Of a stretch of 64,000 bases of DNA, positions 52,997-61,157 are shown piece by piece. The first letter of the stretch is position 1; the number at the start of each line of letters is the position of its first letter. The stretch lies in NCBI GenBank assembly GCA_038209965.1, contig JBBQXF010000004.1, positions 23,822-87,821 of the forward strand, written 5' to 3'. A model generated the notes under the pieces. It was not told where the DNA came from. It ran no database searches and saw only the letters and a list, made by a program, of their open reading frames with translations. The DNA is from JALONO01 sp038209965 (lineage in GTDB: Bacteria > Bacteroidota > Bacteroidia > Cytophagales > Thermoflexibacteraceae). Both the position numbers and the translations under genes were made by a program.

Positions 52997-53182
52997 TTAT
53001 GGAAAAACAAATCGCTTGCGTGCCGGGGTTTGAATTTGGATTGGCCAAAAAAAAATTCCCAAAGGATTTTTTATTCCTAAATGTTTTTATATTAGTGGCT
53101 GTAAATGAAACGAATAAGTAGATAGGCTTAAAGTATAAGTTTATCTATCCATTTTAACCACCCAATTTAACGCCCAAATTTT

Positions 53183-54244
53183 ATGAAGAGAGACTCCGTC
53201 TTAATAGTACTAACCGTGCTCCTCGCCGTGGCCCTGGTGGCTGGGGGTATATGGATGACGAAAAAAAGCAAGGCAAGGGACGAGGCTGAACTCAAAACAC
53301 TCAAGTCTGAGCTTGCATTGTTGGAAGATCGGCTGAACTCGGAAATCAGCAACACACAAGATGCCAGTGTGTACTATCCCAATGCCGATTCCATGCGCGT
53401 GTCGCTGTCGCAACTCGCGGAAAATGTGCGCAATGACCAACGCATGTTGGCCAACAAGCCTGATGAGGTGATCGCCAAATTGGCGGTTTACAATGGCAAC
53501 AAAGCCAGCTACGAAACGGCCCTCAATGCCATCACTTCAGAGCGTGACCGGGGCACTGGCACCGTGATCAGCGATCTGAAAGGCCAGTTGGGCAAAGCCA
53601 AAGCCGATTTGGAATCTGCCATCAAGAAAAACAAAGCCCTGAACGTCCAATTGAGCAAGGCCATCCGCAGTTTCCGGGGTGCCAAGAAGGAACTGGACGC
53701 ACTCAAGGCCCAGCAATTGAAGGCGGGCGAGCTCGGCACCGATCTGGACGAGCTGCGCACCCAGCTGAGCGTAGTGATGGAAGAGCGCAACCAGCTCAAA
53801 GCATTGGTGGATGAAAAAGACCGTATCATATCTCTGCAAGACTCGCTCATCGCCACTATGCAAGCAAAAACAGTAGCCTCAGTGGCCCGCCGGGTCTATG
53901 ATTTCAAGGCTACGTACTTGTTCAAGCGCCTCGGCCGGGATTACACCGTGGATTTGAGCAGCGCCGCCGATGAGCACCGCTCCGGCCGGATTGACGAGAT
54001 CAGCATCACCTTCAGGGCCGGCGAATTCTTGTTTGACGACAACGAAGACAAAATTGCGTACTTGACCATGTTCAAAGACAACCAACCCTACAAGTTTGTC
54101 CGGTTGCCGATCCGGGTCGCCAACGACAGGGGATCCCAGGTCCTGGATGTGAAAAAGCCCCGCTTGGAAAGTGGCAGCTACACCATCCGGGTGTTCTACA
54201 AAGAAGAACAAGTAATGCCCGACTACAAGTTTATCATCCGGTAA
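53183..54244 (+). CDS. Membrane-anchored coiled-coil protein
   Basis: 353 residues. One N-terminal membrane helix (VLIVLTVLLAVALVAGGIWM, residues about 6-25) is followed by a long coiled coil to about residue 230 (parts such as LKGQLGKAKADLESAIKKNK and LDELRTQLSVVMEERNQLKA). The last ~120 residues form a compact beta-rich domain (YDFKATYLFKRLGRDYTVDL ... SGSYTIRVFYKEEQVMPDYK). With the short cytoplasmic N-terminus most of the protein is periplasmic, anchored to the inner membrane. No family recognised; gene stands alone, ended by a strong hairpin. Confidence 0.75.
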   Translation: MKRDSVLIVLTVLLAVALVAGGIWMTKKSKARDEAELKTLKSELALLEDRLNSEISNTQDASVYYPNADSMRVSLSQLAENVRNDQRMLANKPDEVIAKLAVYNGNKASYETALNAITSERDRGTGTVISDLKGQLGKAKADLESAIKKNKALNVQLSKAIRSFRGAKKELDALKAQQLKAGELGTDLDELRTQLSVVMEERNQLKALVDEKDRIISLQDSLIATMQAKTVASVARRVYDFKATYLFKRLGRDYTVDLSSAADEHRSGRIDEISITFRAGEFLFDDNEDKIAYLTMFKDNQPYKFVRLPIRVANDRGSQVLDVKKPRLESGSYTIRVFYKEEQVMPDYKFIIR

Positions 54245-54261
54245 ACCTATTTTGGACATTC

Positions 54262-54312
54262 TCTCTAAAGTCAACCAGTTATAACTCTTTTATAACTGGT
54301 TGACTTTAGAGA
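54262..54312. terminator. 23-bp perfect hairpin
   Basis: TCTCTAAAGTCAACC... at 54262-54284 pairs exactly with 54290-54312, leaving a 5-base loop (CTCTT). It lies 17 bases after the stop of the coiled-coil gene and 45 bases ahead of the TTG start of the ABC gene. No long T-run follows on either strand, so apart from termination it could be a small repeat element or an RNA structure affecting the next gene. Confidence 0.6.
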
Positions 54313-54357
54313 TTTGTTTACCCGGTTTGGCGCGGGAATAATCAGTTCGCCAGCTTT

Positions 54358-55374
54358 TTGACCAGCAAAACCATTGACCCTATCATTGTTTTAGAAACCA
54401 TTCATTTACAGGTAGGCTATCGGACTGGCAAAACTCAATTGGCTGTTTTGGAGGAGGTAAACTTGCAGCTATCGGCGGGCAAGTTGACCGCCCTCATCGG
54501 TGCCAACGGATCGGGCAAGTCTACACTGATGCGCACCTTGGCCGGTGTGCAGCCCCCATTGAGCGGCCAAGTGCAGGTATTGGCACGGGACATCGCCCAA
54601 ACCGACCGCCGCGAACTGGCGGGCCGGGTGAGCGTGGTGCTGAGCGGACGGGTACAAGAGGAATACCTGACTGTGGGCGCATTGGTCGCGTTGGGCCGCC
54701 ACCCGCACACGGGCTGGAGTGGCCACCTAAAGCAGGCTGACCAAGCCAAGATTGCCCAAGCAATGGCCGCCACTGGCACCACTGATTGGCAAGACCGCTA
54801 CTTTGGCCAACTGAGCGACGGCCAAGCCCAAAAAGTGCTGGTCGCGCGGGCACTGGCCCAGGACACCCCGCTCATGCTGCTCGACGAGCCCACAGCGCAC
54901 TTGGACATTATGAACCGGGTTGAGATCATGCAATTGCTCCGCCAATTGGCCAGTCAACACCAAAAAAGCATGTTGGTGGCCACTCATGATCTGGACATTG
55001 CCCTGCAAACCGCCCACGAAGTATGGGTGATCGATCCGCAAGGGAAAGTACGAACGGGGCTGCCCGAACAGTTGGCCTTGGACGGCGTTATTTCGCAAGC
55101 ACTCGTCAGTGCCCAAGTGCATTTTGACCGGGCTGATGGCCTGTTCAAACTCAGTGCCCGGCCCAGCGTTCGGCCAGTGGGCTTGGCCGGCGATCCCACC
55201 GGGACTTTCTGGACCAAACGGGCCTTGGAAAAAGCTGGGTTCCTGGTTGGGCCAGCCACCGAAGGCGCGGCCCAAGTGCAAGTGGCAGCCACCGAGCAGG
55301 GCTACCGCTGGTGGGTGGGCGACCGTACATTCATTGATCTGCAATCATTGCTACTTTTTTTCACCCATGCATAG
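54358..55374 (+). CDS. Iron-siderophore or heme type ABC transporter ATPase
   Basis: A 338-residue cytoplasmic ATPase of the FecE/HmuV/BtuD group. Walker A is GANGSGKSTLM (residues about 48-58), the signature is LSDGQAQKVLVARAL (normally LSGGQ), Walker B is LMLLDEPTAHLD, and the switch histidine is in VATHDLD. Past residue ~255 there is a ~80-residue C-terminal extension of unknown role. The only in-frame start before Walker A is TTG at 54358; the next ATG would remove Walker A. No permease or binding-protein gene is adjacent, so the partners are elsewhere. A perfect hairpin lies just upstream. Confidence 0.85.
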   Translation: MTSKTIDPIIVLETIHLQVGYRTGKTQLAVLEEVNLQLSAGKLTALIGANGSGKSTLMRTLAGVQPPLSGQVQVLARDIAQTDRRELAGRVSVVLSGRVQEEYLTVGALVALGRHPHTGWSGHLKQADQAKIAQAMAATGTTDWQDRYFGQLSDGQAQKVLVARALAQDTPLMLLDEPTAHLDIMNRVEIMQLLRQLASQHQKSMLVATHDLDIALQTAHEVWVIDPQGKVRTGLPEQLALDGVISQALVSAQVHFDRADGLFKLSARPSVRPVGLAGDPTGTFWTKRALEKAGFLVGPATEGAAQVQVAATEQGYRWWVGDRTFIDLQSLLLFFTHA

Positions 55375-55836
55375 ATACGCCACAAGGCAAATATTATTGG
55401 GTCTGATCTGCCAGATAAACCCGACCAAAATACATTGGCGTGCCCATAGCAGGAGTGATTGGTAAACAACGGCAATCAACCCAGTAAATCCGCCAAACTA
55501 TTTTATGCTGGATAGCTGACTGATTTTGGAATACGTATAATGCTAGTCAGTGATGTTGCGCGAAAGTCTAAAAATCAGTAACGATGATAGAAAATAAAGT
55601 AATCGTAATATCCAAAAACCAAGTGGATGACACCTTACCAGGGTTTTACGCTGAAATTGGCTATCCATCTGCAAGCATGGCATCCCGGCGAGATTTTTAA
55701 ATGGTTTGCGAAAGCCCTACTTTTATAAAATAAAGATCGACAACTCCTTTAATTAGTGCATCATTGTAAACTGACCGGCTTCAGATTTGATTGACCAATC
55801 GTTTATTATTGTTTCTACCACCCTCACATTTATGTT
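55375..55836. other. Intergenic region before the unknown three-gene operon
   Basis: 462 AT-rich bases without a convincing gene. Two overlapping short frames at 55584-55700 (38 codons, MIENKVIVISKNQ...) and about 55627-55728 (33 codons, with IHLQAWHPGEIFKWFAKALL) are protein-like in parts, and may be remains of a small gene broken by a frameshift. No clear TAnnTTTG box is seen. Confidence 0.3.
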
Positions 55837-56478
55837 ATGGATGACCAATCGCCACGCTCCGAATTCCTAGAATTTGTCAAGACGGTGCAACAAAGTATCA
55901 AAAAAATGACCACGATGGAAATCAAAACCATTGTGGGGGATTTTGCCCTCGGGGCCGACGAAGAAGTGACCACCCTGGGCGGCGACTACAAGGTCATGGA
56001 AAGCCAGTTCAACCTGTTGCTGGGCGATGTGACCGTAAAGATTGATCAGGCGTTGATGGATCCGCTATATGACTGGGTGCGCAATTTTCTCGCACAGAAA
56101 GAGCAACAGGGCCACAGCATCATCCAGAACAACATTAACCTCTTGCTGACCCTGATCAACCTCTACCGCCAAACCTTCAAAGAGCAACAAGCCGCTGGCT
56201 ACATGGGAGGCGGCCCCGTGGTGAACACCCCAATCGGTGGTGGAAATACGCCCAACCTGATCGGCGGCGGCGTCATTGGCACCGTGATCGATGGCATCCC
56301 GACGGTGGTGGCCAACCCGCCCGATTTGGTCAGCCCGATCGTGAATATGCCAACCACCGACGCGTCGCCCATTGTCAACATGCCGGTGGAACACTCGCCC
56401 GGTGATGGCTATTTGGCCAACAATCCACCGGTGACCGACGTTTTTGGCAACCCCATTGGCACCGTGCCGGGGCAATAG
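55837..56478 (+). CDS. Unknown protein A of a three-gene operon
   Basis: 213 residues; I do not recognise a family. Residues 1-115 form a mixed helical and strand domain: KTIVGDFALGADEEVTTLGG, then FNLLLGDVTVKID with GDVT at 63-66, then helices (LYDWVRNFLAQ and HSIIQNNINLLLTLINLYRQ). From about 120 to the end the sequence is Gly/Pro/Asn/Val-rich and probably disordered, with a short repeat SPIVNMP (twice, about residues 167 and 178). No signal peptide or membrane segment. The next gene starts 57 bases downstream. The GDVT segment resembles parts of proteins B and C of the same operon. Confidence 0.75.
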   Translation: MDDQSPRSEFLEFVKTVQQSIKKMTTMEIKTIVGDFALGADEEVTTLGGDYKVMESQFNLLLGDVTVKIDQALMDPLYDWVRNFLAQKEQQGHSIIQNNINLLLTLINLYRQTFKEQQAAGYMGGGPVVNTPIGGGNTPNLIGGGVIGTVIDGIPTVVANPPDLVSPIVNMPTTDASPIVNMPVEHSPGDGYLANNPPVTDVFGNPIGTVPGQ

Positions 56479-56535
56479 AACCGACCTAGTTGGTCATCAG
56501 CAACATTTAATGATTCCCATTAGCCCCTTTTAGAA

Positions 56536-57423
56536 ATGGCGGATTTTATCAAAAATTTGGCTTCCGACCTCCTGCGCTTGGAAGTGAATACCATCATTAA
56601 GCAGAACATGACCGCCGAAAAACTCCCTACCAACAAACGGGTGCTCCTGCGGCGACTGGCCCAGGATTATCGGGATACAATGGCCGACTATGGCGTGGCC
56701 AAAATGCCCGAAGATGGAGACATCAAGGCCGAGGACTCGGGCCGGGTGTTCCGCTGGCGGTTTGGTGGCGAGTATTCTTTCCAAGAAATTGTTAGTATGG
56801 CCAAAGCTGGTGTCAGCAGCTATGAAAATCAGATCAATAATCCCTCTCAATCGGCCGAGCGCCAAGATTTGATCGATAAGCAAAAAATCTTGGTCCGCAT
56901 CCGCAGCCAAGCCTTCAATGTGGTCGGGATTTTCAAACTGTTGCGCCGCGAACTGGCCCCCGAAACGCTGACCCAAGATGATGGATTTTATGCCAACGAA
57001 ATCAATTTTTTGGATACCGATCATTTTCTCTATGCCCAGTTCAAGGCCGGCGCCTTGCCCCAGGGCTGTGTGCCCTACCGCTCGCACCGGGAAAGCCTGA
57101 AATGGAACAATGATTTGGGTTGGGACGACATCAACGCGGCGGCTGAGCTGCCCCTCACCCCCGACACGCTGTCGATGCTCTACAAAGCGTATGAAATTGG
57201 TACTGAACAAATTGTGTTGCAGACCGTCATCCAGATCGAGGGCGATGTCACTTCCTACATCACGCCCACCTACCTCAACTTGCCCGATAAGGCCAAAGAG
57301 ATTGTGATGGGCGTCCACAACCGTTCCATCGTTACCTCCACCCAGTTTTGGAGTTCCCTCTTCACCACCGTGGTCAATTTGGCCGGCCGCAGTTTCAACC
57401 AAATTTTCGGTAAAAAAGAATGA
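56536..57423 (+). CDS. Unknown protein B of a three-gene operon
   Basis: 295 residues, no recognised family. The first ~130 residues are helical and charged (FIKNLASDLLRLEVNTIIKQ; RVLLRRLAQDYRDTMADYGV) with aromatic-rich FRWRFGGEYSFQEIVSMAKA; a middle part (NFLDTDHFLYAQFKAGALPQ) is of mixed type. Near the end, LQTVIQIEGDVTSYITP (GDVT at 236-239) is followed by a helical segment RSIVTSTQFWSSLFTTVVNL to residue 295. This last part parallels protein A (GDVT then helix) and protein C (TVIHLDGAVTNFI). It overlaps protein C by four bases (ATGA), so the two are translationally coupled. Confidence 0.75.
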   Translation: MADFIKNLASDLLRLEVNTIIKQNMTAEKLPTNKRVLLRRLAQDYRDTMADYGVAKMPEDGDIKAEDSGRVFRWRFGGEYSFQEIVSMAKAGVSSYENQINNPSQSAERQDLIDKQKILVRIRSQAFNVVGIFKLLRRELAPETLTQDDGFYANEINFLDTDHFLYAQFKAGALPQGCVPYRSHRESLKWNNDLGWDDINAAAELPLTPDTLSMLYKAYEIGTEQIVLQTVIQIEGDVTSYITPTYLNLPDKAKEIVMGVHNRSIVTSTQFWSSLFTTVVNLAGRSFNQIFGKKE

Positions 57424-58007
57424 AACGCTTTTTTGCTTGGTTGAGGTATCGGCTTACCCGCTACTTCCGCTTTGTCTATTATCCCTACAGAGCATTTGAT
57501 TTCGTGCGCAATATGTTGCAGCAAGGCGGCCATTCCATCAATACGCCGTTTGTTTACAGCCAACATACCTTTAGCTTCCGCACGGTGATCCATTTGGACG
57601 GGGCAGTGACCAACTTTATTCCCAATGTGATGGGCTACACCGAAGGCCGCGTACGGATCGACACCAGCCAAGATGCCGTTTGGCTGGATGCTTACAAGAC
57701 CAACCTATACTTGCACACCCAGCAAGTGGAAGGCTTTGTGGAGGCCATCAGAGGAAATGGCGATCTGTTGGGCAGTTCGGTGACCGCCCTCCTCTCCACC
57801 CTCAATGTGGTGTCATTGGGCTGGGGACTGTGGCAAACCGACGAAAAGTTTGTGCTCAGCTCGGCCGCCCTGACGCTCTATACCCTGTTCTTGCGAAAAT
57901 ACACCTCGGGCTTATTGATCCAATTTATCTGGGCAATCATGCGGCGCGTAGCACTGGGCCAGCGGGTGCTCGATAAGCTACTGGCCCGAATGCCCAAAAG
58001 TGAATAA
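57420..58007 (+). CDS. Unknown membrane protein C of a three-gene operon
   Basis: 195 residues, no recognised family. A basic, aromatic N-terminus (MKRFFAWLRYRLTRYFRFVY) leads into FSFRTVIHLDGAVTNFIPN with GAVT at residues 61-64, the same short motif as in proteins A and B. Two hydrophobic segments follow (about 115-135 with ALLSTLNVVSLGWGLW, and 138-170 with LSSAALTLYTLFL and LLIQFIWAIMRRVAL), so it may be membrane-associated. Start ATG overlaps the stop of protein B. It is followed by the polysaccharide exporter permease 150 bases on, but whether they belong together is not shown. Confidence 0.75.
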   Translation: MKRFFAWLRYRLTRYFRFVYYPYRAFDFVRNMLQQGGHSINTPFVYSQHTFSFRTVIHLDGAVTNFIPNVMGYTEGRVRIDTSQDAVWLDAYKTNLYLHTQQVEGFVEAIRGNGDLLGSSVTALLSTLNVVSLGWGLWQTDEKFVLSSAALTLYTLFLRKYTSGLLIQFIWAIMRRVALGQRVLDKLLARMPKSE

Positions 58008-58157
58008 TTGGCACTATTTTTACCGGATTTTTACCAAGAACCACGAGTATCCATCAACCACGGCTTGGAGCGGTTTCCTTGACTTGCCTAAAATTGATTA
58101 CTCATTCTGGAAAAACCACCTCATTTTTAGCCCTATTATTCTCCATTGAACACCAAA

Positions 58158-59021
58158 ATGGCACAAAACGAACCCGAATGGACCGAGATCATCAGGCCCC
58201 AAAACCATTGGTTGGATTTTAAATTCCGGGAACTGTGGCGGTACCGCGACTTAGTGCGCATTTTCGTGTGGCGCGACTTCGTGGCCGCTTACAAACAGAC
58301 CCTGCTCGGCCCACTCTGGCACGTGATCAACCCGGTGATGAGCGTGATCCTCTACTTCTTTGTGTTCAACAGCGTGGCTGAAATCCCCACCGACGGAGTG
58401 CCGCCGTTTCTGTTCCAATTTGGGAGCTACATGTGCTGGACCTATTTTGCCCGCTGCTTTGGGGCAGCCCAGAGCACCTTCCTGGGCAATGCCGGCATTT
58501 TCAGCAAAGTGTATTTTCCCCGGCTGGCCGTGCCCATTTCTGGGGCCATTTCTTCGGTGCTCCAACTGGGCATTCTGTTGGCCATTTTCATCGGGCTGTG
58601 GATCTACAACCGTTTCAACGGGGCCCCGCTCCCCATTTCTTGGATCGGTATCTTGATTTTCCCCTATCTGTTGCTCGTGATGTCGCTCATTGGGCTGGGC
58701 CTTGGCTCGGTAGTGGCGGCACTCACCACCAAATACCGCGATTTGTCCAACTTCTTGGGCTACGCCATGAGCTTGCTCATGTACGCCTCGGCGGTGGTGT
58801 TCCCCCTCTCCTACTATCAGGCCCAACTGCCCAAATATGTGCACTTTATCACCTTCAATCCGCTGGTACCGCTAATGGAGGCCTTCCGGTTCTCGCTCTT
58901 GGGCACGCCCACCCTTGATTGGAGTGCGGTTGGTTACAGCTCATTCGTCGCGATCTTGTTGTTTTTGGTGGGCACCATCATGTTCAACCGCACCGAACGC
59001 ACTTTTATCGATACCGTCTAA
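58158..59021 (+). CDS. Polysaccharide ABC transporter permease (Wzm/TagG-like)
   Basis: Inner membrane permease that exports lipid-linked O-antigen or similar glycans, working with the Wzt-type ATPase encoded at 61435. 287 residues with about six membrane helices; the N-terminal cytoplasmic part has RDLVRIFVWRDFVAAYKQTL, followed by GPLWHVINPVMSVILYFFVF, which is a signature of the ABC-2 O-antigen group. The ATG at 58158 (MAQNEPEW) is preferred over a TTG four codons upstream. The partner ATPase is separated from it by two other genes. Confidence 0.93.
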   Translation: MAQNEPEWTEIIRPQNHWLDFKFRELWRYRDLVRIFVWRDFVAAYKQTLLGPLWHVINPVMSVILYFFVFNSVAEIPTDGVPPFLFQFGSYMCWTYFARCFGAAQSTFLGNAGIFSKVYFPRLAVPISGAISSVLQLGILLAIFIGLWIYNRFNGAPLPISWIGILIFPYLLLVMSLIGLGLGSVVAALTTKYRDLSNFLGYAMSLLMYASAVVFPLSYYQAQLPKYVHFITFNPLVPLMEAFRFSLLGTPTLDWSAVGYSSFVAILLFLVGTIMFNRTERTFIDTV

Positions 59022-59100
59022 ACACCGTGTGGCGGTTCCCCAAGTTGTTGGGGGGACAATGAACCCGAAACCCTGACCCGCCACCCAAGGAGATAGGCCG

Positions 59101-59131
59101 TTTGCATTGCCAACTATTTTTTGTAAATTTG
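59101..59131 (+). promoter_or_regulatory. Promoter of the Uma2-family gene
   Basis: TTTG (59101-59104), a 19-base spacer, and TAAATTTG (59124-59131) match the Bacteroidota consensus well. Transcription would start near 59138, only 12 bases ahead of the ATG at 59150. It suggests that the Uma2 gene and the aminotransferase behind it are transcribed separately from the permease. Confidence 0.65.
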
Positions 59132-59149
59132 GGATAAAACCCGTCGCCC

Positions 59150-60055
59150 ATGGCAACCACCACAGTAAGCGAAACTATTTACACCGTAGAACCGCCCGAT
59201 GTAAGCCATTTGGTCACCGAGGACGATACGCCAGTGGACAACATATTTTCTGAAAAACAGCAACGGTTGCTAACCGAAACGCTGTACGCGGGCCAATACT
59301 TTGGCGGCCGCCCTTTTGTGGCCTCGGCCAATGTGGGCATTTATGACTCCATCCACCGGCCCGCCGTGGTGCCGGATGTATTCCTGAGCATGGACGTGAG
59401 CTACCCACCCGATGTATGGGAAAAAATGCACCGCGTCTACATGGTGTGGGTAATGGGCAAGCCGCCCGAAGTGGTCATCGAGATCGTGTCGAACACGGTG
59501 GGCAATGAGGCAGGCCGAAAGTTCGACATCTATGCCCGCATGGGAGTCATTTATTATGTGATTTTTGACCCAGCCCGCCACCTCAACCCCAAACCCTTGC
59601 GCGTGTTTGAACTGAGGGCCGGCGAATATTACGAAAAAAGCAACACCTTGCTGGACAAAATGGGCTTGGGGCTGGGTTTATGGCTGGGCGGGTACGAAAA
59701 AATGGAACAAGAATGGCTGCGCTGGCAAGGCACGGATGGCCAATGGCTGCCCACCGGCCATGAACAAGCGCTACAAGCCCAAGAACGGGCTGCCAAGGTT
59801 CAAGAGCAGGTGGAGCTGGCCATCGAGGTGGCTGAACAAGAACGCCAAAAGGCTACACTAGCCCAGCAACGTGCCGATCAGGCCCAGCAACTCGCCGAAC
59901 TGGAGCGGGAAAAAGCCACCTTGGAACGAGAAAAAGCTACACTGGCCCAGCAACTTGCCGAACTGGAACGGGAAAAAGCCACGCTGGCCCAGCAACTCGC
60001 CAAACGCCTGGCCGCCCAATTGCGGGCACTGGGCATTGAGCCGGAACCAGAATGA
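59150..60055 (+). CDS. Uma2 family PD-(D/E)XK protein with coiled-coil tail
   Basis: 301 residues. The first ~190 form a Uma2 (DUF820) nuclease-like domain: VVPDVFLSMDV gives the catalytic aspartate (about residue 75), VVIEIVSNTVGNE the E-x-x motif (about 105), and KFDIYARMGVIYYVIFDPA the following helix and strand. From about 205 to 290 the sequence is a coiled coil of near-identical heptad units (LAELEREKATLAQQ and variants), reflecting a DNA tandem repeat. Uma2 proteins are highly expanded in cyanobacteria and some Bacteroidota and have no settled role. It is between the permease and the aminotransferase, with its own promoter; the link to polysaccharide export is probably incidental. Confidence 0.85.
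   Translation: MATTTVSETIYTVEPPDVSHLVTEDDTPVDNIFSEKQQRLLTETLYAGQYFGGRPFVASANVGIYDSIHRPAVVPDVFLSMDVSYPPDVWEKMHRVYMVWVMGKPPEVVIEIVSNTVGNEAGRKFDIYARMGVIYYVIFDPARHLNPKPLRVFELRAGEYYEKSNTLLDKMGLGLGLWLGGYEKMEQEWLRWQGTDGQWLPTGHEQALQAQERAAKVQEQVELAIEVAEQERQKATLAQQRADQAQQLAELEREKATLEREKATLAQQLAELEREKATLAQQLAKRLAAQLRALGIEPEPE
59855..60003 (+). repeat. Intragenic tandem repeat in the Uma2 gene
   Basis: Copies of a unit starting GCCCAGCAA(C/T)TCGCC occur at 59861, 59882, 59945 and about 59987, with GAACGGGAAAAAGCCAC-like segments between them. The spacing is a multiple of 21 bases, so each addition or loss keeps the heptad register. The array is likely variable in length between strains. Confidence 0.7.
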
Positions 60056-60059
60056 TCCT

Positions 60060-61157
60060 ATGACCCACCCATTGATCGAATATGAAAATTTGGCCAAGGT
60101 CAACCAATCCTTTCGTACCGAATTTGAAGCCGCCTTTGCCACAGTACTGGACAGTGGATGGTTCATTTTGGGCAAATCCCTGGCCCAGTTTGAAGATCAT
60201 TTTGCGGCTTACTGCGGTGTGCCCCATTGCATCGGGGTGGGCTCGGGCCTAGATGCCATCCGCATCGCCTTGGAAGCTTGCCGTTTGCGGCCCGGGGGCG
60301 AGGTCATAGTGGCCGGAAATGCTTACATCGCCTGCGCAATGGCCATTTTGCAGGCGGGCCTGATCCCAAAACTGGTCGAGCCAGACCCCCACACCTACAA
60401 TTTGGATCCCGGGTGCGTAGCCGAAGCCATCAACGGTCAGACAGTGGCCCTCATGGCCGTGCACCTCTACGGCAAAATGTGCGACATGGACCGCCTCAGT
60501 GCTTTGGCCACCCAGCACGGCCTATGCCTGATCGAGGATGCCGCCCAAGCCCACGGGGCCAGTTTGCACGGTAGAAAAGCGGGCAGTTGGGGGCACTGCG
60601 CCGCTTTCAGTTTCTACCCCACCAAAAATCTCGGGGCCTTGGGCGACGGTGGGGCTATCCTCACTGCCAGCCCCGCCATTGCCGAGCAGGCCCGCATCCT
60701 GCGCAACTACGGCTCCGACCGCAAATACCACAACGGCCAACTGGGCTACAACTCCCGGCTGGACGACCTGCAAGCGGCCTTTCTGACCGTCAAACTCCAA
60801 CACTTGGACGGCATCAACCAGCACAAAAGCCAATTGGCGGCGCTTTATCACCAGCATTTGGGCAACGGCATCGTGAAACCCCAAATAACCCCCGGCTACC
60901 GCGATGTGCACCACATTTACGCCGTGCGCCACCCCGAGCGCGACCAGTTGCGCGAGTACCTGCGCCAACACCAGATCCTGACCGAGATCCACTACCCTAT
61001 CCCGCCCCACCAACAGCCCGGCTTGCTGCAATGGCTGGGCAACGTGCCATTGCCCATCAGCGAGCAGTTGGCCCAGACTGAACTCAGCCTGCCCATTTCG
61101 TACAGCCACACCGAAGCCGACGTGCAGCGGGTGGTGGAAGTACTGAACGAATTTTGA
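60060..61157 (+). CDS. DegT/DnrJ/EryC1/StrS family sugar aminotransferase
   Basis: PLP-dependent enzyme that aminates a nucleotide-linked keto sugar. 365 residues. Motifs: SGWFILGKSLAQFEDHFAAY near residue 30, VGSGLDAIRIAL, VIVAGNAYIACAMAI, the aspartate in LIEDAAQAHGA, the PLP lysine in FSFYPTKNLGALGDGGA, and RNYGSDRKYHNGQLGYNSRL. The last motif is like that of 3-keto-sugar aminotransferases such as QdtB/FdtB. The ATG at 60060 lies four bases after the Uma2 stop; the frame also runs upstream inside the Uma2 coiled coil, which is a repeat artefact. Probably co-transcribed with the Uma2 gene. Confidence 0.92.
   Translation: MTHPLIEYENLAKVNQSFRTEFEAAFATVLDSGWFILGKSLAQFEDHFAAYCGVPHCIGVGSGLDAIRIALEACRLRPGGEVIVAGNAYIACAMAILQAGLIPKLVEPDPHTYNLDPGCVAEAINGQTVALMAVHLYGKMCDMDRLSALATQHGLCLIEDAAQAHGASLHGRKAGSWGHCAAFSFYPTKNLGALGDGGAILTASPAIAEQARILRNYGSDRKYHNGQLGYNSRLDDLQAAFLTVKLQHLDGINQHKSQLAALYHQHLGNGIVKPQITPGYRDVHHIYAVRHPERDQLREYLRQHQILTEIHYPIPPHQQPGLLQWLGNVPLPISEQLAQTELSLPISYSHTEADVQRVVEVLNEF

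Noticed and set aside
59855..60003. CRISPR-like array
   Set aside because: The repeats are in-frame coding heptads of one protein without unique spacers; no cas genes or CRISPR arrays were seen in the window.
59871..60059. Aminotransferase start inside the Uma2 gene
   Set aside because: The extra 63 codons are an out-of-frame reading of the Uma2 coiled-coil repeats; the ATG at 60060 starts the family sequence.
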